Origin: Avidehalobacter sp964569265
GTDB lineage: Bacteria > Bacillota > Dehalobacteriia > UBA4068 > UBA4997
DNA length: 64,000 nucleotides
Direction of reading: 5' to 3'
Assembly (NCBI GenBank): GCA_964569265.1
Contig: CAZMTO010000001.1
Span: forward strand, 42,446 to 106,445
Shown: piece by piece, positions 58,547-64,000 of the stretch
How positions within the stretch are numbered: position 1 is the first letter of the stretch
How the letters are laid out: each line of letters opens with the position of its first letter
Program-made: the position numbers and the translations under genes
The notes under the pieces: generated by a model
Database searches by the model: none
Told to the model about the DNA's origin: nothing
The model's input: only the letters and a program-made list of their open reading frames with translations

Positions 58547-59581
58547 CTATAACACCTCCCAGCTTAGGGCGTGTGCTATGCCCGGTATGCTTTGCTGCTG
58601 CTGGCAGCTAAGTGGAGAGAGCAGAGCGCCGGTGGCAATAAGCAGCACGCGCTTTAATTGGCCGCGCAAGAAGCGGCGGTAAATGTGGCCCAAAGCACCA
58701 ATGGCCATACAGCCGCAGCCGGAGCCGCCGGCCAGATTTTTGGGTGTGTGGTTAAAAATAAGCTTGCCGCAATCGGTCAGGTTGGCGTGGGGGATATAAC
58801 AGCCGGCATTGTTAAGCAAGTCGATAAAAAGGGAGCTGCCCACCCAGCCTAAATCTCCGGTAACAATTAAATCATAGTAATCGGGGCGAATTTGGCGTTC
58901 TTTAAGATGACAAAGCAGGGTGTCGCAGGCAGCAGGGGCCATAGCAGCGCCCATATTAAAAGGGTCTTTAACGTTAAGGTCAATAATTTTACCGACGGTG
59001 GCCGAGGTTATGCGGATGTTGGGCAGCACCGGATGCGGGGGATAAGTAGGGTCGGCAATTATGGCGGCCCCTGCCCCGGTAACGGTTATTTGCGTGGTGG
59101 CATTTTTTTGCGCGCCGTATTCATTGGGGTAGCGGAACTGTTTTTCGACAGCGTTGGTGTGGCTGACAGTGGAGGACATAGCCAGACGGGCAGCACCGCA
59201 GGCTGTACTCAGGGCAGCCAGTGCCATACCCTGCACCGATGTGGAACAGGCACCAAACAGCCCCAAATAAGGTATGGCAAGCTCGCGGGCGGTAAAGCTG
59301 CTGCTGGTTATCTGGTTTTGCAGGTCGCCGGAAAAATGCAGGTTTAATTCGTCGCGGCCTATGCCGGCGTGTCGTATGGCCAGATTACAGGCTTCTTCTA
59401 ACAGGCGCTGTTCGGCAGCCTCAAAGCTTTTTTGTCGAATATAGGGGTCTTTATGGATAACGTCAAAATCGGCAGCCAGAGGGCCTTCGCCTTCTTTTTT
59501 GCCGGCAACGGTGCCGGTGGCTACCAGCCGCGGCGGCGGATTAAACAGCCAGGTTTGACGGCCTTGCAGTTGAACTGTCAT
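58547..59581 (-). CDS. spoVAD: Stage V sporulation protein AD
   Basis: SpoVAD is the soluble, thiolase-fold subunit that binds dipicolinic acid. The 344 residues contain ELAIPYLGLFGACSTSVQGM near 125 (the thiolase Cys region), AMSSTVSHTNAVEKQFRYPNE, VTGAGAAIIAD and GDLGWVGSSLFIDLL. It overlaps spoVAC by 4 bp (ATGA). Confidence 0.95.
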   Translation of the reverse strand: MTVQLQGRQTWLFNPPPRLVATGTVAGKKEGEGPLAADFDVIHKDPYIRQKSFEAAEQRLLEEACNLAIRHAGIGRDELNLHFSGDLQNQITSSSFTARELAIPYLGLFGACSTSVQGMALAALSTACGAARLAMSSTVSHTNAVEKQFRYPNEYGAQKNATTQITVTGAGAAIIADPTYPPHPVLPNIRITSATVGKIIDLNVKDPFNMGAAMAPAACDTLLCHLKERQIRPDYYDLIVTGDLGWVGSSLFIDLLNNAGCYIPHANLTDCGKLIFNHTPKNLAGGSGCGCMAIGALGHIYRRFLRGQLKRVLLIATGALLSPLSCQQQQSIPGIAHALSWEVL

Positions 59582-60087
59582 AAGGCGGCACCCCCAAGCT
59601 GCAAAATTATTACCTTGATAATGGCGACAAAAAAGGCGGCAACCGCCCCAAACACAATAACCGGCCCGGCTACCTTAAACATATTGCCGCCAACGCCCAG
59701 CACAAAGCCTTCCGAGCGGTATTCTAAGGCGGCAGAGGACATTGTGTTGGCAAAGCCGGTGATAGGCACGGCGGTGCCTGCCCCGGCAAACTGCGCTAAT
59801 TTATCGTAGACACCGCAGGCCGTTAATATGATGGCCAAAATTATCATAAGGGCAGAGGTTGGCGCACCTACGGTATCCTTGTTGAAATCGGTGTAGGTAA
59901 GCAGCAGCAGTTGCAGGCATTGCGCAACCGTGCAGATAAGGCCACCCGTCCAAAAGGCGTTAAAACAGTTTTTAAGCAGGTGGCCCGGCGGCTGATTGTT
60001 TTGTTGCAGGCGCTGATAAGCCTGCTGCCGGGCCTTGTTTTGGGCGGCGGCAGAATGTGGGCCGGGATTGGATTTGGGTTTGCTCAA
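59578..60087 (-). CDS. spoVAC: Stage V sporulation protein AC
   Basis: Membrane subunit, mechanosensitive in B. subtilis. Core: FNAFWTGGLICTVAQCLQLL, TSALMIILAIILTACGVYDK and FAGAGTAVPITGFANTMSSA. An N-terminal cytoplasmic stretch is basic. Start: a GTG at 60096 lies within the GAGGTG ribosome-binding site, so I chose the TTG at 60087 (MSKPKS). Length 169. First gene of spoVAC-D-E; no clear sigma-G hexamers were found upstream. Confidence 0.93.
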   Translation of the reverse strand: MSKPKSNPGPHSAAAQNKARQQAYQRLQQNNQPPGHLLKNCFNAFWTGGLICTVAQCLQLLLLTYTDFNKDTVGAPTSALMIILAIILTACGVYDKLAQFAGAGTAVPITGFANTMSSAALEYRSEGFVLGVGGNMFKVAGPVIVFGAVAAFFVAIIKVIILQLGGAAL

Positions 60088-60196
60088 AGTTATCACCTCG
60101 GAGAAATGTATTTGCTGCTATTTTGAGCCGGGCGGCGGCAGATTATACATAGGGTAGGTGCATAAAAAAGGCTGTCTTTGGCAAAATAGTGTAAGA

Positions 60197-60273
60197 ATAT
60201 TGCGGGTATATTGCAGGAAGATTATGGGGACATTGCAGGTATATCGCAGGTATATTACAGGGACATTGCAGGA
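60197..60273 (+). repeat. Seven 11-bp tandem units upstream of the DUF421 gene
   Basis: Seven consecutive 11-mers (60197-60273) have the consensus A-(T/C)-ATTGCAGG-N, the most degenerate being unit 3. The last unit and the next bases form the AGGAGGT ribosome-binding site (60270-60276) of the gene at 60281. The period matches one helical turn. It lies in the 193-bp spacer between spoVAC and that gene. Confidence 0.88.
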
Positions 60274-60280
60274 GGTTGGT

Positions 60281-61054
60281 ATGCTGCTTTTGGTGATACG
60301 CACAGCGGTGCTTTATGTGGTAACAATGGTTTCTATGCGGGTGATGGGTAAACGGCAAATAGGACAATTACAGCCATTTGAATTGGTAGTGATACTGATA
60401 ATATCGGAAATGGCTACGATAGGTGTGCAGGACAACGACCAGCCGCTGCTGCACAGCCTGCTGCCGATAATTACGATAACCGTGCTGCAAATATCTATTG
60501 CGCTGGTGAATATGAAGAACAAAGCTTTTAGGCAGCTTGTGTGCGGCCGGCCAACCTTTGTGATAAGCGGCGGCGAGATATTAGAGGAGGAAATGCGGCG
60601 ATTGCGCCTGAATATTAACGATTTGCTGGAGCAACTGCGGTATAAAGGGTATTTTGACGTGGCTGACGTGGAATATGCCCTGATGGAAACCAATGGGCAG
60701 CTTAGTGTTATGCCGCGGGCTGACAAGCGGCCTATGCAGCCGGCGGATATGGCGTTGTATGTAAAAAATGAGCAGCCGGCACTTACGCTGATAGCTGACG
60801 GTGAGATAGAGCGCGCGCACTTGCGGCTTGCCGGTGTGGATGAAGCTTGGCTGACCAAAAAGCTGGCGGCTTATAGTATTGCTGATGCCGGGGAGGTGTT
60901 TTTTATGAGTATAGATGCGCAGCAGCATATTTTTTGCCAGCTAAAGAGCAGAGGTACAGGCGGCAGCCCGGCACCGATACGGGAGAGTGCGGCTAAAACG
61001 GCTCCGGCCGGCAGCGGCGGCGGTATGCCGGGCAAGGTGGGGAGGCAAGGGTAA
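60281..61054 (+). CDS. DUF421 (YetF-family) membrane protein
   Basis: Family of unknown function found beside spoVA genes in many Clostridia. Three N-terminal helices (about 1-75), with VLYVVTMVSMRVMGKRQIGQ and QPFELVVILIISEMA, then a cytoplasmic alpha-beta domain with FRQLVCGRPTFVISGGEILE and LRLNINDLLEQLRYKGYFDV. Start: ATG 60281, right after a perfect AGGAGGT; the open frame runs back through the 11-bp array but that extension is unlikely. It overlaps the next gene by 1 bp. A role in spores is inferred from context. Confidence 0.9.
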   Translation: MLLLVIRTAVLYVVTMVSMRVMGKRQIGQLQPFELVVILIISEMATIGVQDNDQPLLHSLLPIITITVLQISIALVNMKNKAFRQLVCGRPTFVISGGEILEEEMRRLRLNINDLLEQLRYKGYFDVADVEYALMETNGQLSVMPRADKRPMQPADMALYVKNEQPALTLIADGEIERAHLRLAGVDEAWLTKKLAAYSIADAGEVFFMSIDAQQHIFCQLKSRGTGGSPAPIRESAAKTAPAGSGGGMPGKVGRQG

Positions 61055-61452
61055 TGAAGATAGGGTATAACAGGCGGCTGGCGTTGTGGTTGTTGCTGGT
61101 GACGGTGCTGCTGGTGGTGTTTTGCAGCGTGGCAGAGGGATATATAGACAGCGAGAGCGGCAAAATGCTGGCGGACATTGCACCGCTGGCGGAGAATATA
61201 GAGGCAGGAGAGTGGCAGATGGCGGCAGCCGGGTTGGAGCGGGCAGCGGCACACTGGCAGGATTTTAGGCGGGTGTGGCTGGGGTTGCTTTCTCATAGGG
61301 AGGTTTGGAACATTGATGAAGCGCTGATAAGCCTGCGGGTGTATGTGCAGGAGGGCAAGACAGAGGAGGCGCTTAACCGGCTTGATTTGCTGGCGTATTA
61401 TCTGGAGAGGAGCAGGGAGGGTGACGATGTTAACTGGCACAACTTTTTTTAG
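61054..61452 (+). CDS. DUF4363 family protein
   Basis: A 132-residue protein with one N-terminal membrane anchor (about 10-27) and a helical extracytoplasmic domain typical of DUF4363, which often follows DUF421 in spore-formers: IDEALISLRVYVQEGKTEEA near 87-106. The start overlaps the DUF421 stop (TAATG). The last 44 codons and stop are duplicated just downstream. Confidence 0.85.
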   Translation: MKIGYNRRLALWLLLVTVLLVVFCSVAEGYIDSESGKMLADIAPLAENIEAGEWQMAAAGLERAAAHWQDFRRVWLGLLSHREVWNIDEALISLRVYVQEGKTEEALNRLDLLAYYLERSREGDDVNWHNFF

Positions 61453-61651
61453 CAGGCGGCGCTGATACGGGGCAGCGTGTGGCATAAAGCGCTGATAAGC
61501 CTGCGGGTGTATGTGCAGGAGGGCAAGACAGAGGAGGCGCTTAACCGGCTTGATTTGCTGGCGTATTATCTGGAGAGGAGCAGGGAGGGTGACGATGTTA
61601 ACTGGCACAACTTTTTTTAGCAGGTAGCGCTGATACGGGGCAGCGTGTGGC
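61319..61651 (+). repeat. 168-bp-period tandem duplication at the DUF4363 3' end
   Basis: Segment 61319-61483 (165 bp) is repeated at 61487-61651 with two adjacent mismatches (61457-61458 versus 61625-61626) and a 3-bp spacer. The second copy encodes the same C-terminal peptide but sits after the stop, so it is untranslated or a remnant. Confidence 0.93.
61487..61620 (+). pseudogene. Duplicated 3' fragment of the DUF4363 gene
   Basis: The second copy of the tandem duplication carries the last 44 or so codons, starting at ALISLRVYVQEG and ending with the TAG stop. No start codon or ribosome-binding site suggests independent expression. Confidence 0.75.
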
Positions 61652-61733
61652 TGCGGAGGCAAAAAATATGCCCGCGGGAGCGGCCTGAGCCGAACGCAGC
61701 GGGCAGTTTGTATGACAAAAAATAAAAAGTCGG

Positions 61734-63647
61734 TTAATCTTCTAAGGCGAGGGCGCAGGTTTCCCAGTCCTGCATAGTTTGATCTAAGGCGGCCTGAGCG
61801 GCGGTGCGCTGTTGGGTGAGACGGGTAAGCTGCTGGTAATCGTCGGCAATGGCAGGGTTGGCCAACTGATCATCTAAGGCTGCCAGATCGGCTTCTAAAG
61901 TCTGGATTTGCTCTTCTAACTTTTTCAGGCGGTTTTGCAGTTTGCGCAGGTTGGCAGCTTCTTCTTTTTGTGCCTGATAGGCCAGCTTGTTGTCGGTAGC
62001 GGCTTTGGGGGCGGTGGGCGCTGTTGCCTGCGTGGGCAGAAGATCGTCTCGCTTTTGCAGATAATAGGAATAATCGCCTAAAAATTCGGTAAGTTGGGCA
62101 TTTTGCAGCACGATTATTTTTTGTGCCAGCGCATTGATGAAATAACGGTCGTGGGAGATAGCCAGAATAGCGCCGTCGTAGTTGGCCAGCGCCTGTTCGA
62201 GAGCTTCGCGGCCGGCAATATCAAGGTGGTTGGTGGGCTCGTCTAACAGCAGCAGGTTAGGTTCGGCCAGCAGAATTTTAAGCAGCCCCAGGCGGGCTTT
62301 TTCTCCGCCGGACAGCACCGAACAGGATTTTTCGATGTCGGCAGCCGGAAAGAGAAAGGTTGCCAGTGCCGTGCGCAGTTCGGTTTCGGTTTTTTTAGGG
62401 TAGGTGTTGCGCAGGTTTTCGAGAATGGATTCGTTGGCGGCATCCAGCTTTTGTACCTGATCAAAGTAGCCGATTTTTAAACCGGCACCTTGGGCAACTG
62501 TGCCGCTGTCGGGGGAGAGTTCTTGCATAATAAGGCGGAAGATGGTGGTTTTGCCGGCACCGTTAGCGCCAAGAAGGCAAACTTTTTCGGCCTTGTGGAG
62601 CTGAAAGCTTAAGTTGCTGAAAAGGCAGTTGCTGCCAAAGGCTTTGGTAACATCGGTGAGGGTGAGGAGATCGTTGCCGGCAGAGGGCGCCGCAGCAAAG
62701 TGAAAAGAAAGCTCTTTAGGGCGGCTGTCGACCTCGGTAAGCTGTTCTTTAAGGCGTTCGACTACTTTTGCCTTGCTGTGTGCCGTGACGAGGTTTTTTT
62801 CGCGGTTCCACTGCTTTTGCTGCTTGATGATGGCTTCAACACGGTCAATTTCTCGGCGGATATTGGCATTATGGTTAAGCGCGGTAGCTTCGGCGGCAGC
62901 GTACTGCTGTTTAAAGGAAGAAAAATTACCTTTATACAGCTTTAAACGATGGTTTTGCAGGTGAATGGTTTGCTCGGTGACACGGTCGAGGAAGAAACGG
63001 TCGTGGGAGATGACAATGTAGGCGGTGTTAAGGCTGCGGAGAAAATCTTCTAACCATTCGAGAGCGGTGATGTCAAGATGGTTGGTAGGCTCGTCGAGGA
63101 GAAGAAGATCGGCCTGACTGAGCAGCAGCTTGGCCAGAGCCAGTTTGCTGCGCTGACCGCCGGATAAGCGGCTGAGCGGACGCGAAAAGTCATCGGGAGT
63201 GAAACCCAAGCCCAGCAGGGTACTGTTAACGCGGCTTTTATAGGTGAGGCCGCCTTGTTCGATGTAGGCTTCGTTAAGGCGGTATTGCTCGGCGATAAGG
63301 GCATCGTTGGGCGCGGCGGCTGCTTGCAGACGGGTGTTGATGTCATCAAGCTGAGCTTCGATGGCGGTAAGATGGTTGAACACGGAAAGCAGCTCGTTTT
63401 GCAGGGTGTTTTGGTGGTTTTTAAGTTCCTGTTCCATAATGCCGATTTTTAAACCCTTGGGGGTGATGATTTCGCCGCCGGTGGGCAGGATGTCTTGAGT
63501 AAGCAGACGGAACAGACTGGTTTTGCCGGCGCCGTTTACGCCAACCAGACCGCACTTGCAGCCGGGTTCTAAGGAAAGCGAACAGTCGGTGAGGATGGGC
63601 CGTTCTAAAAAGGCAAGTGACAAATTGTTTAAGGCCAGAATCGCCAT
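61734..63647 (-). CDS. ABC-F family ATPase
   Basis: A soluble protein with two ABC domains and no membrane helices, acting on the ribosome in this superfamily. Domain 1: Walker A GLVGVNGAGKTSLFRL near 36, signature LSRLSGGQRSKLALAKLLL. Domain 2: Walker A LLGANGAGKTTIFRLIMQEL near 355, signature SVLSGGEKARLGLLKILL. Between them is the P-site tRNA-interaction motif linker (about 240-320), and at the C-terminus (about 555-637) a coiled coil (LRKLQNRLKKLEEQIQTLEAD). Start: ATG 63647. Resistance or housekeeping role cannot be decided. Confidence 0.93.
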   Translation of the reverse strand: MAILALNNLSLAFLERPILTDCSLSLEPGCKCGLVGVNGAGKTSLFRLLTQDILPTGGEIITPKGLKIGIMEQELKNHQNTLQNELLSVFNHLTAIEAQLDDINTRLQAAAAPNDALIAEQYRLNEAYIEQGGLTYKSRVNSTLLGLGFTPDDFSRPLSRLSGGQRSKLALAKLLLSQADLLLLDEPTNHLDITALEWLEDFLRSLNTAYIVISHDRFFLDRVTEQTIHLQNHRLKLYKGNFSSFKQQYAAAEATALNHNANIRREIDRVEAIIKQQKQWNREKNLVTAHSKAKVVERLKEQLTEVDSRPKELSFHFAAAPSAGNDLLTLTDVTKAFGSNCLFSNLSFQLHKAEKVCLLGANGAGKTTIFRLIMQELSPDSGTVAQGAGLKIGYFDQVQKLDAANESILENLRNTYPKKTETELRTALATFLFPAADIEKSCSVLSGGEKARLGLLKILLAEPNLLLLDEPTNHLDIAGREALEQALANYDGAILAISHDRYFINALAQKIIVLQNAQLTEFLGDYSYYLQKRDDLLPTQATAPTAPKAATDNKLAYQAQKEEAANLRKLQNRLKKLEEQIQTLEADLAALDDQLANPAIADDYQQLTRLTQQRTAAQAALDQTMQDWETCALALED

Positions 63648-63737
63648 AATATAAAAACCTCTCTGTAAAATAAAATATTGTTTGTATTGCAAATAAATTT
63701 GTGTTATAATAGTAGAAACGTGTTGTTTGATAGCCAA

Positions 63738-63846
63738 AAGGCATATATTATTTTAGTATAAAATGCCTGAAAAAGCAATCAAGGAGCGGGTTTTGCGGGG
63801 TGTAAAAAATAAATTAAAAATTTTTGAAAAAAGTTGAAAAAAAGTG
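63738..63846. other. AT-rich spacer upstream of the rRNA-type promoter
   Basis: Gene-free, strongly A-rich on the plus strand (63806-63846), like an UP element. Confidence 0.4.
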
Positions 63847-63875
63847 TTGACAAACCACCCCGATAGTGGTAATAT
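63847..63875 (+). promoter_or_regulatory. Strong promoter, probably of an rRNA operon
   Basis: Consensus TTGACA (63847-63852) and TAATAT (63870-63875), 17-bp spacer, preceded by an A-rich UP-like tract. Confidence 0.83.
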
Positions 63876-63880
63876 ATAAA

Positions 63881-64000
63881 AGCACCTGCTGAGCGGGTAC
63901 AAAACAAACCGTCGAAAGCCGTAAGGCTAAGCGGTTTGACAGGACAGATCTTTGAGAACTAAATAGTGATGAACAGCCAAGTTCGAAAAAGTAAGAAGTA
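63881..64000 (+). other. Probable rRNA operon leader
   Basis: The leader contains an AAACCG/CGGTTT hairpin enclosing AGCC/GGCT (about 63906-63938) and GATCTTTGAGAACTAAATAG (about 63949-63968), the kind of sequence that precedes 16S genes in Bacillota. No 16S sequence itself is in the window, so the operon starts just beyond it. Confidence 0.7.

Noticed and set aside
60197..60273. CRISPR array at the 11-bp repeats
   Set aside because: Units are contiguous with no spacers and far too short; no cas genes are nearby.
60871..61662. Large minus-strand ORF opposite DUF421/DUF4363
   Set aside because: It is the antisense of real genes, with a duplicated segment caused by the 168-bp repeat; proline/histidine-rich composition is typical of a shadow frame.

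Overview
The window spans the replication origin of an anaerobic, endospore-forming member of the Bacillota, probably class Clostridia or Negativicutes; I cannot fix the genus from sequence alone. The evidence is the order yidC-yidD-rnpA-rpmH / dnaA-dnaN-S4-recF around DnaA boxes, a spoVAC-spoVAD-spoVAE operon, Bacillota-type synteny (rpmE-DUF1385-prfA-prmC-sua5-ywlE-rpiB-ywlG and glyA-dCMP deaminase-mnaA-atp), SD-led genes with many TTG/GTG starts, and anaerobic enzymes (phosphoketolase, BadF-type acyl-CoA dehydratase activases). No phage, insertion sequence or CRISPR array was found.

Layout. 1-6114: oriC region, with yidC (cut by the edge), yidD, rnpA and rpmH leftward, and dnaA, dnaN, an S4 gene and recF rightward. 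6288-24070: a nearly continuous leftward block, head-on to a fork leaving oriC. It holds a polar amino-acid ABC transporter, phosphoketolase, a cell-wall amidase, an AICAR formyltransferase, CbiZ, a DMT exporter, the ywlG-rpiB-ywlE-sua5 housekeeping group, prmC, prfA, DUF1385 and rpmE. A tRNA-Pro(CGG) and an AT-rich pair (XRE regulator plus a small gene) lie inside it. 24510-42070: rightward mrpABCDEFG, glyA, dCMP deaminase, mnaA and a complete F1Fo ATP synthase operon atpZ-I-B-E-F-H-A-G-D-C. 42231-48016: YbaK and an FNT channel, then two leftward acyl-CoA dehydratase activase-type genes. 48387-58119: a small membrane protein, DAHP synthase, two candidate small-RNA cassettes, an OmpR-type response regulator and its kinase, an MBOAT/DHHW acetylation pair, and mtnA with a class II aldolase. 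58190-61452: spoVAE-D-C leftward and a divergent DUF421-DUF4363 pair. 61734-63647: an ABC-F ATPase. 63847-64000: a strong promoter and leader that look like the start of an rRNA operon whose 16S gene lies beyond the edge.

Themes. Mrp exchanges Na+ and H+, and the ATP synthase c subunit lacks the sodium-ligand residues, so the two probably share a proton circuit. MtnA plus a class II aldolase suggests salvage of methylthioribose- or deoxyribose-type by-products of S-adenosylmethionine chemistry.

Most unusual features. (1) A mosaic intergenic repeat family in three places (after mnaA, after the gene at 48387, and between the response regulator and its kinase). It has long imperfect terminal inverted repeats with compensatory base-pair changes, and it supplies the stop codons of mnaA and the response-regulator gene. 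(2) Twin RNA-like cassettes at 50349-50682 and 50726-51047, each with a two-half-site 11-bp-phased promoter of identical geometry, a shared sequence near the 3' end and a strong terminator, directly upstream of a PhoB/OmpR-type regulator. (3) Seven 11-bp tandem units ending at the DUF421 ribosome-binding site. (4) A 168-bp tandem duplication at the 3' end of the DUF4363 gene.
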